Shown here one piece after another: positions 1-10,223 of a stretch of DNA of 64,000 nt. Under the pieces are notes generated by a model. It ran no database searches. It saw only the letters and a list, made by a program, of their open reading frames with translations, and was not told where the DNA came from. How positions within the stretch are numbered: position 1 is the first letter of the stretch; the number at the start of each line of letters is the position of its first letter. The DNA comes from Phoenix dactylifera (lineage: Eukaryota > Streptophyta > Magnoliopsida > Arecales > Arecaceae), in NCBI RefSeq assembly GCF_009389715.1, contig NC_052397.1:16812129-16876128 (forward strand), read 5' to 3'. Made by a program: the position numbers and the translations under genes.

Positions 1-20
1 AAAAAATTCGTCCGCTAAAT

Positions 21-411
21 TTACGTACCTGTAATACCAAAGAGTTGAGGATGTTTGGCTTTTATTTCTTCCTCGAGCTCCCAAGTGGCCTCTCTTTTTG
101 AGTGATTGCTCCATTGCACCTTTACATAAGGAATGGTCCGTCGTCGCAACACTAGATCCTTTCTATTCACAATCCGTACCGGGTACTCTTCATAAGTTAG
201 GTCCTCATGCAGACTTATAGGCTCAAAATTTACCATATGGTTCGGGTCCGGAATATGTTTTCTCAGCATTGAAACATGGAATACATTATGTACACCTGAT
301 AAGCTGGTGGTAGAGCCAAGCGATATGCTACTTCTCCAACTCTGTCCAAGATCTCGAATGGACCAACATACCTAGTGCTCAATTTGCCACGAACCCCGAA
401 CCTCATCACAC
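21..411 (-). pseudogene. Ty3/gypsy chromovirus polyprotein, 3' end with chromodomain
   Basis: The minus strand encodes the end of a chromovirus integrase and its chromodomain. From about 411 downward one frame reads MRFGVRGKLSTRYVGPFEIL followed by a DRVGEVAYRLALPP-like stretch, the usual post-integrase motif. A one-base loss near 300-310 shifts the frame, and the second frame (269 to 21) continues with SMLRKHIPDP and a chromodomain core (PVRIVNRKDLVLR, IPYVKVQWSNHS, EATWELE). The upstream part is cut off where TRIM LTR homology begins near 413. It is a truncated, frameshifted relic, not a gene. The clade (chromovirus) is inferred from the chromodomain. Confidence 0.85.
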
Positions 412-412
412 C

Positions 413-525
413 TTTAGTCCCACATCGGTTATTCGCTGGGTAGATCTTGGTTATTTATACTGGATCAAGGAACCCAAATAGTAACTTCTGGCTAGCCATT
501 TTGGGTGAGGTCCTGGGTTGTTATA
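413..525 (+). repeat. TRIM-type LTR, copy 1 (5' end missing)
   Basis: This is the 3' part of a short LTR that recurs at 691-827 and 993-1129. It contains the shared block starting TTTAGTCCCACATCGG and is followed by a degenerate primer-binding site, TGATATCAGAGC. Its first 24 or so bases are replaced by the chromovirus fragment. Confidence 0.8.
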
Positions 526-690
526 AATGATATCAGAGCGGACCTGGCCCATAACTTATGTGGACTAGGGAACACTGCAGTACGGATCCATTGGGGTTGA
601 CCACGGACCGTTCGTGGTGTTTGTGATTAGATTTGAATGGATTTGAACCCTTAGCCTGACGAGGACGTCAGGGCTTGAACAGGGGGAGTA
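526..690 (+). mobile_element. TRIM internal region, copy 1
   Basis: A 165-bp non-coding internal region between LTR copies 1 and 2. It starts at a tRNA-iMet-like primer-binding site and ends in the polypurine tract AGGGGGAGTA directly before the TG of the next LTR. It has exactly the length of the second internal region. Confidence 0.8.
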
Positions 691-827
691 TGTGAGGACC
701 CGTGCGGGCATATGTTTAGTCCCACATCGGTTATTCGCTGGGTAGATCTTTGGTACTTATAAAGGATCAAGGAATCCAAACAATAACTTCCGGCTAGCCA
801 TTTTGGGTGAGGTCCTGGGTTGTTACA
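691..827 (+). repeat. TRIM-type LTR, copy 2 (137 bp)
   Basis: Complete LTR running from TGTGAGGACCCG to TTGTTACA, followed directly by AATGGTATCAGAGC, which carries the primer-binding site typical of initiator-methionine tRNA. A polypurine tract precedes it. It has the same length as copy 3. Confidence 0.88.
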
Positions 828-992
828 AATGGTATCAGAGCAGACCCGGCCCATAATCTATGTGGACTAGGGGACACTGCAGCACGGATCCATTGGGGCT
901 AACCATGAGCCGATCATGGTGTTTGTGATTAGATTTGAATGGATTTGAACCCTTAGCCTGACGAGGATGTCAGGGCTTGAACGGGGGGAGTA
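828..992 (+). mobile_element. TRIM internal region, copy 2
   Basis: A 165-bp internal region with a good primer-binding site at its start (TGGTATCAGAGC) and the polypurine tract ACGGGGGGAGTA at its end. No coding capacity is visible, which fits a terminal-repeat retrotransposon in miniature. Confidence 0.85.
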
Positions 993-1129
993 TGTGAGGA
1001 CCCGTGCGGGCGTGTGTTTAGTCCCACATCGGTTATTCGCTGGGTAGATCTTGGGTATTTATACAGGATCAAGGAACCCAAATAGTAACTTCCGGCTAGC
1101 CATTTTGGGTGAGGTCCTGGGTTGTTACA
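993..1129 (+). repeat. TRIM-type LTR, copy 3 (137 bp)
   Basis: Third LTR of the array, TGTGAGGACC to TTGTTACA. It abuts the copia RNase H coding fragment, so the TRIM interrupts an older copia element. Confidence 0.88.
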
Positions 1130-1293
1130 ATATTGAACTTCGACATCATTTCATTCGGAATTTGGTAAACAAAGAAGAAATCATTTTGAAGTATGTTGGC
1201 ACAAATGAGCAAGTTGCAGATTTTCTTACCAAAGCTGTCACCATAGAAAAATTCAGAAAGGTTAAGAATCAATTGCAAATTAAGGAGTATTAG
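1130..1293 (+). pseudogene. Ty1/copia RNase H C-terminus
   Basis: Reads IELRHHFIRNLV, EEIILKYVGTNEQVADFLTK and a short tail ending in a stop at 1291-1293. This is the end of a copia reverse transcriptase-RNase H region (family pattern HIxIRxHFIRExV...TxxQxADxxTK). Everything upstream was displaced by the TRIM array, whose last LTR lies immediately before the Ile of IELRHHF. Confidence 0.85.
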
Positions 1294-1328
1294 GAAGTAA
1301 TTTGCAATTAATGCACATGACTCTTCGG

Positions 1329-1597
1329 TGTTGATACAACTCTGTCATTCCAAAGAGTCAACTTAGTAATCCAAAGAGTTATTTTGTAATCCAAAATGTC
1401 ACTTTGGAAATCTCAGAAGTACTTGTATTTCAAAGAGTCATTTTAGTATTCCAAGGGCATTAAATGTTACTTAAAGTGTCATTCTATATAAGAATGGCTT
1501 TAGCAAGATTGTAAGATGCAGAAAAAAACTATGAATGAAAAATATCTCTTGCTTCAATCATGATCCTATCCCATCAACTTTACATCTTGTTCCAACA
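1329..1597 (+). repeat. Probable copia LTR (269 bp)
   Basis: It follows the copia coding end by 35 bp, begins TGTTGATAC and ends TTCCAACA, so the termini match as TGTTG...CAACA. A TATA-like TCTATATAAG lies inside. The polypurine tract is weak and there is no second LTR in the window to compare, so the limits are inferred. Confidence 0.55.
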
Positions 1598-2205
1598 GAA
1601 GATAAGAAGATTTGCTGCTTAGCTACAAACTCAAGGAGTAGAGGCGTAATTGCGTTATAGAAAATATTGTGAAGAATAACTCTATTCAAGACCACAATGG
1701 CAGTCTCTTGTGAAGAGGATTTGACTGGTTGTTAACCGACATTTTGATTGGCAGTCTCTTGACCTCAAGTTAACTAATAGTCCAATGTGGTTAAGAAATT
1801 CGTAAACAATCTTGAGATCAAGCACATAGGAGCCTGCTCTTACTCTATAGGTACTGCAGTCCAAAACAGGCCAAGCCTAATACTTAAAGCTTCGAAGGAT
1901 TAGAGTTGTATCTTTCACGGGCCTTTGAATTATCCATTAGTTACTTTGAGATCTATACATACAGATAAATAATAGAGCTTGGAGTACTTTGAGATCTGTG
2001 CATTGGGCGATCCAATGATAGATTCGTGCGAAGTAGGATGAATACTTCTTTTGTGCGAAAGATGCAATCGAGACCCAGCTTTGAACCCAACCTCTTGCTT
2101 AGAAGACAAGAGGATTTGCTGCTCAGCTGCAAACTCTAGGAGCAGACGCAGTTGTGTTATAGCAAATATTATCCAGAGTAATTTTGTTAGAAGACCATAA
2201 TGCAA
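1598..2205. repeat. Tandem repeat block A upstream of the Pi21-like gene
   Basis: Two diverged copies of one unit lie here, about 1598-1985 and 1986-2205. Shared phrases include GCATTGGGCGATCCAATG, GACCCAGCTTTGAACCC, and AGAAGACAAGAGGATTTGCTG followed by GTTGTGTTATAG. The same unit recurs at 12216-12950, which marks a duplicated block. The first copy is truncated at the copia LTR end. No gene is recognised. Confidence 0.7.
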
Positions 2206-2460
2206 GCTACATTTGTGCAACTTCAGAGTCCTCGCCTCCTTGTTCAGTTCCTGTAGCAGAACAGGAGTTCGTCCTACTTTCCTAAAATTCGGATCCTTGC
2301 AAATTTGGCTGGAAGGGGGCTCCACCATCGGTACAAGGATCAGTAACCTTGCCTCTCTCGCACCTCCAACGAATCCCACGTTAAAATCCTCACTCTTTAC
2401 CTTCCCAATAGGCTTTATCAAGAAAAAAACACTAAGAAAAAAGACTTCGCATTATCAAGC
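2206..2460. other. Stretch absent from the paralogous block
   Basis: About 220 bp between the tandem repeats and the 3' flank of the Pi21-like gene has no counterpart in the second block, where the repeat joins almost directly to the ACTAAGAAAAAA motif. It is either an insertion here or a deletion there. Nothing else was recognised. Confidence 0.4.
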
Positions 2461-2621
2461 ATATATATAATATTTCTTTCACACAATATTCCAAATGAAA
2501 ATATTACACGGAAATAACACTTTATTTCCACATTATTCTCCCACATATAACTCTAACATCCTTCACCCTTATTACTATTATTATTTTTTGGCAAAGGAAA
2601 AACATGGATACACACGATCGA

Positions 2622-4321
2622 TCACATGATGGTACATGACGTTGATGGATCCTCCTTAAGAATGAACTGGTATCCTCCATAAGAGGTTCCACCATAGGGC
2701 ATTGGTGGACAATCAGGCGCACATCCGTAGATCCTTCCACAAGAGTAACAGCAAGACCCTCCTTGGTCCCCCCCAGAGGAGGGCATCCAGCAACAAACCT
2801 GACAGCTTGGTGGTGGACATGGTGGTGGACACGGTGGTGGACACGGTGGTGGACATGCTGGTGGACACGGTGGTGGACACGGTGGTGGACATGCTGGTGG
2901 ACACGGTGGTGGACACGGTGGTTTACACGGTGGCGTGTCCTTAGGTTTTTTCTCGTCATCCTTTTTGGATGGATTGTCCTCTTCAATTTTTATGTCTATG
3001 ATCACCCTGCAGGCCATGCAGCGGAGCTTCCTGGAGAGCATCTCGGCATCGAATGAGCCGGAGACTGTGACAGTATTGTTCTTCTTGTCATAGGTGATAG
3101 TTTTTATGCTCTGATCTCGTTCTTTGTTGATGGAAATCATAGGGTGAAATTGGATGATTGGAACAATCATTAGTAGCTAAAATATTGGACTAGAATGGAG
3201 GAAGTGAAGTGCGGGGAGGTTTAATTACGTACCTTGGATCTTGCATAGAATCTTTTGAATCTTTTTGTAGCAACAACAGCAGCGTAGGTCAACTTTTATG
3301 ATTAACTTGAAGGTCTGTGATATGATTTATTTAGCGAACGTGAAAATAATATGAAGGACCACAGCTAGGGAACATGCGCAAATAAATATGCATTACAAAT
3401 GATGATACCATTGTCTTAATATGAGTATTAGTAAAATAATAAGAAAGGAAAACGAAGGAAGGAAAAAGAAAGGCCGCAAAAATGCATTTATTGCTTTTTC
3501 TAGAAACGAAGCATTTAACCTGCTATTATAGAGAGAGAAAAAGAGAGCAAGGAAGGGGGAGAAAAGGAAAGATCAAAACTTGCTTTAACTAATAAATGTA
3601 GAAATAATTTAACAATAATTGTAATCTTAAGCTAATAAAGAAAGGCTCAACAATGTATATCAAAGTTAAACATAGTCAGGTTAGAAAAGATTCAAGAGTG
3701 ATGAAACAATCCACCTCTAAGTTTTATTCTGATAAAAATATAAAAGGGAATACCAAAGCTTCATGCTATCATCAACATATAACTATAAGCTAATTTCAGA
3801 TCCGTTAGATTTCTATGCTTATTCTTTTCATGGAATGTTCTCATTTCAGATTGCTCAAATAGAGAATTCTATTATTTTTTTGTCAGCATAGTTCTGCCTT
3901 GGTTGCATATGATGAAAGTTCCAACCAGCTGCATCTTCTATGAAATATTCTCTTGGAAGTCAAATATAATCAGAGCATATTTTATTCTAACTACTATTTA
4001 ACTGGCAAATTTTAACTTTACAACTTCAAAACTTTTAGCTTAATCACTTTTTACTCCTCTCTTTGTTGTACATAGTCCTCCATTGTGCACATTTCTTTTT
4101 CTCAATAAAATCTGGGTGGCCTTTTTTTGGGCCTCCCTTATCATCAAAAAAAAAATAAAATAAAATAAAAACATATAACTGTAAGCTTTAGAAAAAAGAT
4201 CACGATAATATGAGATCCACTAGAGACATGAGTTAAAATCATCATAAGCTAGCCTTTGAAAAATACATAGAGATCGAAGCGAGGTTCTAAAGGGAGGAGA
4301 ATTTGCAACCTTTTCTGCCAT
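2622..4321 (-). CDS. Pi21-like heavy-metal-associated isoprenylated protein with Cys-Pro repeats (copy 1)
   Basis: Three exons join to 195 codons: 4310-4321 (M-A-E-K), 3233-3314 and 2622-3115. All introns are GT-AG and the phases agree with the intact copy at 24223-25940, whose first two exons have the same lengths (12 and 82 nt). The product has an N-terminal HMA domain (about residues 5-75), a Cys-Pro-Pro repeat region (about 95-134), a Cys/Gly/Tyr-rich tail and the farnesylation box CTIM at the end. Rice Pi21 has this layout (HMA domain plus proline-rich region) and affects blast resistance; shared function is inferred only. In the HMA metal site, where copy 3 has C-H-R-C, this copy reads C-C-C-C (residues 16-19), and the preceding Glu is Arg. 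Intron 1 holds a retroposon. The gene seems intact, but expression is unknown. Confidence 0.85.
2808..2927 (-). repeat. Coding minisatellite, Cys-Pro-Pro(-Pro) repeats
   Basis: Units of 9 or 12 bp (CPP or CPPP, some CPPA) encode about ten Cys-Pro repeats in the Pi21-like protein. On the plus strand it appears as GGTGGTGGACAC and GGACATGCTGGT variants. The repeats give an unusually cysteine-rich linker. The decayed paralog keeps only a few units (C-x-P-x-C). Confidence 0.9.
3792..4170 (+). mobile_element. 5'-truncated non-LTR retroposon in intron 1 of the Pi21-like gene
   Basis: A 379-bp insert is flanked by 17-bp direct repeats, ACATATAACTATAAGCT at 3775-3791 and ACATATAACTGTAAGCT at 4171-4187, differing at one base. 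It ends in an A-rich tail (CATCAAAAAAAAAATAAAATAAAATAAAA region) and has an AATAAA signal upstream of it. The paralogous site at 13767-13783 has a single copy and no insert, so it postdates the block duplication. The structure fits a 5'-truncated LINE or a LINE-mobilised transcript. No protein domain is visible. Confidence 0.82.
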
Positions 4322-4401
4322 TGCTAGATTGAACCCAGATCCTAATTCTGGATGTTTGGTTTCGAGTGTAGTTGGCGGGGAGGGCAGGTCTTGGTTAGCC
4401 C

Positions 4402-4409
4402 TATTTATA
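4402..4409 (-). promoter_or_regulatory. TATA box of Pi21-like gene copy 1
   Basis: Minus strand TATAAATA about 80 nt upstream of the ATG at 4321. The pseudogene copy keeps a degenerate version (TTATAAAG) in the matching position near 13995. Confidence 0.55.
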
Positions 4410-4624
4410 AACGCGAAATGACCGACAGATTAAGAGAGAGGGGAGACGTGACCGGGAACCTACCAGCAAATGTGCGATCACTTGAGAGGCTTCCTAGCTG
4501 CTTGGAAGTGCCATCACGTACGCTAAGGGTAATAATTTTTTGCCGTTTTCACCAAAAAAAGAAAAAAAAGGGTAAGAATTTTTCAGCGACTGCCACATCC
4601 AAACTACTGAATAGGATGGAATAG

Positions 4625-5945
4625 AACACCAGGATGGTGACGCTGGCGGAGGCCGTAAGGAAGCTCTGATATCATAACCGGAGTCGTGTGTAAGGAGAAG
4701 CGACGGGACCTGCTGCGGGTTATGATTCGTGATCGCATCCAGCTCTACGTAATGCATGACAAAGCTGGCTACATTTCATGCACGAGGCTCATGCAATCGT
4801 GTTCGTCGTGCATGGCAAATTATGGCCATTAATGCAATGTAACCGTGACTACATGGATCTTATACGTAACTTTCCGTGCCATACAGTATATGAAGACCAA
4901 AATATATGATACTATATCAAATAATACGTAGCACACTGCACACCATATCATATTAATTCAATATCAGTATATAGTATAAAAGGTGCATCGATATTTACAT
5001 ATTAATACAATAATAAAACGGCTTCAATGCAGAATTCGTTTTCAAAACTATACGATCATAGCTGTCATGCAAGGCGAAGAACAAGTTCATGCGAACGAGT
5101 GGGCCCAGCTTTCAACCTTGAAAGAAAAATATAAAAATAAATAGATATTATTACTACTATTTAAGATGAAAGTAACAACGTACGGAAAGTGTGATGGATT
5201 GCCGATACAGGACGCAATTATCATGACGCGTGCTCATAGAACCGTGTCGACGTCATCTCTCAATCGGACTGTCGCCGCCCATGTGACCAAAAAGTTGCGA
5301 GCTTGCCCCTGATGCATCATGCCGACCAGCTGGTTGCTCAATCCTCCGTACGTCCTTTACTTAACGCGCCCTAAACACTGGGCAGCTAAAACAGGGTTTT
5401 CCTGCTCCTACCACCTTTTTAATCCTATTCCCATATTTTCCTATACCCTTCTTAAAATCACAAATATAGCATCATATGAAAGAAAACAGATAAAATAAAC
5501 TAAAATATATAATATACTACTTTAGTTTTAGTTATCTCATTTTACTAACTATTATATTCTAAGATCACCATTTTATTAACTTTTTCTTTCTTCACTTTTG
5601 TTTCCTTCAAGAGATTTTGAGCGTGTCAGTCCTTTTTTTTTTTTTTCTATTCCAACGTAGTTCTCCTTTGTGTCAAACTTAATTTATTTATTGAAAGATG
5701 GAGTAGTCTCTATATTCTAATTAGTAACTAATTTTATTGATTTTTTATATTTAAATGAAGATTATAAGCTTAACCTATTTCATTTATTACCATTTGAAAC
5801 AACAAGAGTGGACACATCAATCATTGGAGGAGTTTATATTTTTTATAATAGAAAAATTAACATCATACTTATTATTTAATGTGAAGTTATTAAGAAAATC
5901 AATTATTAATTGCACGACAAGGACTATTTTGTTTCATTTAATTTA
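4625..5945. other. AT-rich intergenic stretch
   Basis: No coding exon, RNA gene or transposon end was recognised. The A/T content rises steadily towards 5945 and the short open frames look random. Confidence 0.4.
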
Positions 5946-6394
5946 AGATATTTTGCATGAATACCCTTTTAAAAATTCAAATTTGCATGAATATCCTTTT
6001 AAAATTTATATTTATTTTTGTACCCTCATAAAATACTGTTTTTGCACAAATGCCCTTAATATAACGGTTCCTCTAACACCGTTAATAAAAATCATGTTTA
6101 TTTTAATTAAAAATAAAATAAAAATTTAAAATTACTATTTTGCCCTCCGTCGCAATTGCCTTATATATGTTTCTTTTTTACATCTATCTATTAAGGATAT
6201 TTTGGTCGTTTTAATTTGAAACAGCTAATTTTTTTAAACAGTATTAGATGACGTGGGTACATATGCAAAAATAAGAATAAAAAAGGATAGAATAGCAAAA
6301 CAAGTATTTTACGAGGGTATATACGCAAATATCAATTCTGGAAGAGTATTCAAGCAAAATTCGATATTTAGGAGGGTATTCATGCAAAAAATTC
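5946..6394. mobile_element. Mutator-type MITE with 9-bp target duplication
   Basis: A 449-bp AT-rich element with terminal inverted repeats: the left end reads TTTTGCATGAATACCC and the right end reads GGGTATTCATGCAAAA. It is flanked by the perfect 9-bp direct repeat TTTAATTTA (5937-5945 and 6395-6403), the target-site length of the Mutator superfamily. Further imperfect inverted copies of the motif lie inside (for example ATGAATATCC and GAGTATTCAAGCAA). It has no coding capacity. Confidence 0.8.
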
Positions 6395-6403
6395 TTTAAT
6401 TTA

Positions 6404-8165
6404 TAACAAACAGTGGTTATGATTGGCCTTTCATTGATAAGGAGTCTCGAAGAAGAGAGACTAATCCACCAGAACACCTCGGTAAAACTGGTCACCGAGA
6501 AAGAGAAACCACCTGCATATTAATTTTCCAAGTCTCAATACTTATAAACTCTCTATCTAAGATTCAAATCCAGAATATTTGACTCCTAAGAAGAGGATGT
6601 AATCTTTGGCACAAGCCTCGTTCATTAAATGAAATTTAACTTTAATTAATCTATTTGATCTACGACACAAAGCATAGAATTAATCATAGCAAACCAACCA
6701 AATTAATGACAAGACTCGAGAATGAACCTGACTTAAGCTAGTCTGAATTTGAAATTAATGGACTAACTTTTAACTCGTGCCTACAAAGTTGAAACTCAAA
6801 TAGGATCTTCGGGGTGAAAGCGAATGGGCTTGGTGGAACTCCCCACATGAGTCGAAAGGGAGAGATTTGCTAGTATGGACCCTCCTCATGTGGGACCCAC
6901 CCATTTGAATTTAAAATAAAAAAAGTGGAGAAGAAAACCACCGGCTTGGGTGAGGCGAATTGAAAAGAAATTAGGAGCCTTGGGGTTCTACGGAAATGGA
7001 AGAGAGAAAAAAAATAGAGAAGAAAAAGACATAGAAAATATGTTGCTTTATCGAATGATCGGATGATTGATTGTATCCAAATTTGGTTGAAAGTTCAGTA
7101 TGTTGTTCCCGATCTTGAGAGTTACAGGTTGAACTGTTTGAATTTTTGAAAAGTGATCTCTTTTGATTATTTCAAGCATCAACACTCAGTGAGATCTATT
7201 CTCTATTTTACTGTTTATTGTTGAAATTTGTCTTATTGATCATGATGTTCTTATTGTGGAAGCCAAAATTAAATCTTGTTAATGTTTGTACCACCACTAG
7301 TTAAACTAGAGAAAATCTATTGTAATCTCATTATTCTAAATAGTGAAAGATTTTGGTTGGACTAGATCCAGTAGTTTTTTTTTCTTTACATAAAAGGATT
7401 TTCTACATTAAAATGTGTTGTCTCTTGTTTCTGGATTACTTGACTATTTTATCTGTTAATTACTTGAGTAGATTATAAAGATTATTGTTGCTTGGTGAGT
7501 GATATCCTATTTAATTATATAAAGAGAGAAAATAAATTTGCGGCATCATTATTTTTTTATTGTATTTTTTTTCAATACTTAGATGGTGTCAAAGATGGAC
7601 ATGGGTTGAGGTTGGTGGCTCACTTGGCTGGCACTCCACTTCTGCTGCAAGCCCCTACATCACTAGCAACCAGCTCAAGAGGACCACTCCCTTTATGAAA
7701 CCTCTCGCTCTCTCTCTTTTTTCTGGGTGATGAAAACAGGAGAATTTTCAACATCCTGTACCCAATTGACCAATTCCATAAAGCGATGCGACTACGACAT
7801 GTGGTTCATGAAGAGGGAACGTAGTTGTATTTGGACCCAGACCCGTTCATGCGGGACTTTGATTCGATAACTCGGCTAAAAGCTTGAGAATATGCATTTT
7901 CCCATTTGCCTTCATAACAGGATGTCCATTGTTACAGCAGCATCATGGTACGTTGGAACACCTTAGCAATAGAGTATATATGCTTCGAACTAATAAGGCC
8001 CAGAATTCCTCTCTTTCCATAGCGTCCAGCAGATCACGATGGTCGAATTAGTGCAATTGATTTTTTGGAATAGTCTAGATAGATATTAGTATAGATTCCT
8101 ACAAGGATTATTAATATATTTGTGTGCTTATCCAATGTCTATTCATTTTTCTATGCACTCTTAAT
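6404..8165. other. Non-genic stretch with a repeat shared with 11350-11510
   Basis: About 6640-6815 resembles 11350-11510: both carry TTAATCTA-CACAAA-CATAGAATxAATCATA, AATGACAAGA, GAATGAAC and ACAAAGTTGAAA in the same order. The rest, including a short inverted pair near 6840 and 6885 (CCCACATGAG and CTCATGTGGG), could not be assigned to a gene. Confidence 0.4.
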
Positions 8166-8276
8166 ATATGTAATTAATGTAAATGCATGTACTAGAAGTC
8201 TCCATAATGTCTATAAAATACTTTCCTATCCGCTATATTTGGATACACAACGACAAGTTGATTGTTTTCTGTCTTT
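8166..8276 (+). repeat. LTR-like direct repeat, left copy
   Basis: It shares with 8727-8840 the blocks TGTAATTAATGT, AGTCTCCATAA and ATAAAATACTTTCCTATC, then CACAAC-ACAAGTTG. The pair brackets a copia coding remnant, so they are read as remnants of its two LTRs. Confidence 0.65.
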
Positions 8277-8291
8277 GTATTGAGTTGCTAG

Positions 8292-8726
8292 AAGTTGAGT
8301 AGCAATGATAATGCATTCGTATGGCATGCTAGACTCGGGCATCCTAACATGAATAAGTTAAGAGTTATGGTGCAAAAGAACTTGGTAAAAGGACTTCTAA
8401 AATTAACAAATTTTGATAATGGAGAAATTTGTGGAGGTTGTCAATATGTAAAGGCACATCGTCTTCCATTTGACATATCTCTCTTAACATGGAAGGCTCC
8501 ATTAAAATGTGTACGTAATGGGACTAACTAGAATTTTATCTTATTTTGGATTTCATTGCATATTAATTTTTGTTGATGATTTTACAAAATTTGCATGGGT
8601 TTATTTTGTAAACCATAAGTCATAAGTTTTCGCCAGATTTTGGAGTTCAAAGAGACTGTAAAAGGCGAACTTGGGATGAAAATCAAACGGCTGCGAACAG
8701 ATAAGAGAGAATTTAGCTATGCTTAA
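8292..8726 (+). pseudogene. Ty1/copia GAG-pre-integrase and integrase remnant
   Basis: The first part reads FVWHARLGHPNMNKLRVM and ends with a CxxC (CGGC) and an R-x-PF motif, the GAG-pre-integrase zinc-binding domain. After a stop at 8529-8531 and frame breaks, integrase core fragments follow (FVDDFTKFAWVYFV, then FKETVKGELGMKIKRLRTD). Gag, protease, RT and RNase H are absent. It is a deletion relic between two LTR-like repeats. Confidence 0.82.
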
Positions 8727-8840
8727 TTACATGTAATTAATGTGAAGGCATGCATTAAAAGTCTCCATAAAGTCGATAAAATACTTTCCTATCAGTTATC
8801 ATTGGGAACACAACTACAAGTTGTTTATTCTTCAATTAAT
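8727..8840 (+). repeat. LTR-like direct repeat, right copy
   Basis: The diverged partner of 8166-8276, in the same orientation and directly after the copia remnant. The substitutions between the copies suggest an old insertion. Confidence 0.65.
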
Positions 8841-9124
8841 TGTTCACTCTTATTCATCTTTGAGTCTTTTGTGTGTAGCTTGTTTTTTTTTCTACACATT
8901 GTGGTTGGCAGTCTTGTTCTAGTGTGACATTGGTTACATTATCATTTCCTAACTATCCCACACTCCGGTTTATGCTAGATCACCCTTTTGTTGTGCCATC
9001 CTTATGGGGGAAATCATGAGAACCACCACTGATGCAATCTCTCGTTGCTTTGCGCACCGGTGGAGATAAGGTAATGGCCTCTGTAAGTCATATCTAGAAA
9101 GATGGTGAGGTGAGGTTTGAATCA

Positions 9125-9467
9125 AGGTGGTAGCCTGGTGGTAAGGGGGCGATAATTCCACTCGAGTTGCTCGGGTTCGAAACGTGCGGACGTCGATTAA
9201 ATTAGAGGACCGGATGCCCCACGCCCGGGTGGCTCGCTGGCGGATATGCTTTCCTTCCATCTGTACGAAGGTGGCGCTGGGGTGACGTACCCACACGTGA
9301 GGCGGTGAGCCCAGTGGGGTGAGCTCACGAGTCGGGGAAGGCACGCGAAAACCTACGACCTGTATCGAACATTTCCTGGTGGAAGAGGAGCCCAGTTGGG
9401 GCTGCTACGCAGGTGGGCTGGTCCCTCCCCCTCCCCTCCTTTTATTTACCAAAAAAAAAAAAAAAGC
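9125..9467 (+). mobile_element. tRNA-derived SINE
   Basis: Starts with a tRNA-like head holding an A-box (TAGCCTGGTGG) and, about 40 nt on, a B-box (GGGTTCGAAAC), the internal RNA polymerase III promoter pattern. A unique GC-rich body follows, then a T-rich stretch and a poly(A) tail of about 15 at 9452-9466. No clear target duplication was found, so the outer limits are approximate. Confidence 0.75.
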
Positions 9468-9479
9468 CTAACAAAAAAA

Positions 9480-10164
9480 GCTTATAGCATGGCTGCATTT
9501 CTTTTGGTAGGGTTGGTGGTGTCTAGTTCTATTCTTAAGGCTGCTTTTGTTCTATCAAGCAGGTGGTGTCTAGTTCTATTCTAGTTCTCCTTTTTACATA
9601 CTGGCAGTGTTCTCTGTATCTTGGAAGTGGTTTCATGTTGGCGCTCATGAATCTGCGATGCCCAACAAAAACCCTAAATGTCTGCACGGTGGATGATGAC
9701 AAATGGAATACTGTTGTCCAAAAATTTTGACCCACTGTTTGGGTCTTGAAGAACTATGCTAGTTCGATGCCTATTACTCATCCAAAGCATGCGTAATATG
9801 CAAATAATTAGGAAATGGATAACCTGTTTCTAGCTATCCAAGGTTGCACAAAAAGGATTCATTAGGCATAGCTCTTGCAGCATGAATTTTTTAGCCTAGA
9901 TCTTAATGAATTTTTACCCTCTCATAAAGAGCCATCACTTAATTTCATCATAAAATTGGTGGAAGTGGAATATGACGTGTACTGATGGAATATGAATCTC
10001 CTTTCTCCTGATGCAGGCCCAAAGTTGATAGGTTTGGACAACCTACAACGATCAAAATGATCACCAACTCATTCCAACCAAGATCTGAAAACCTTGAGGT
10101 TACTCGAAGATAATAACTTTTATTAGCTTCCTCTTTCTTCACTCCTGGTTCAAGAAACTAATCA
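9480..10164. other. Unassigned stretch
   Basis: Only short random-looking frames occur here. A short duplication of GGTGGTGTCTAGTTCTATTCT near 9520 and 9562 is the only structure noticed. Confidence 0.35.
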
Positions 10165-10223
10165 CTGCACTACAAGAAAATGATCAGATTTTACCGATCC
10201 TTTTTTGCCGACGTTTTTTACAA

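Noticed and set aside
2522..3056. Four other open frames over the Pi21-like exon 3
   Set aside because: They are alternative readings of the CPPP minisatellite (His-Val, Thr-Val or Trp-rich repeats). The conserved frame is the one ending CTIM.
9125..9200. A functional tRNA gene
   Set aside because: A- and B-box motifs are present, but no cloverleaf with anticodon arm could be drawn and a SINE body with poly(A) follows.
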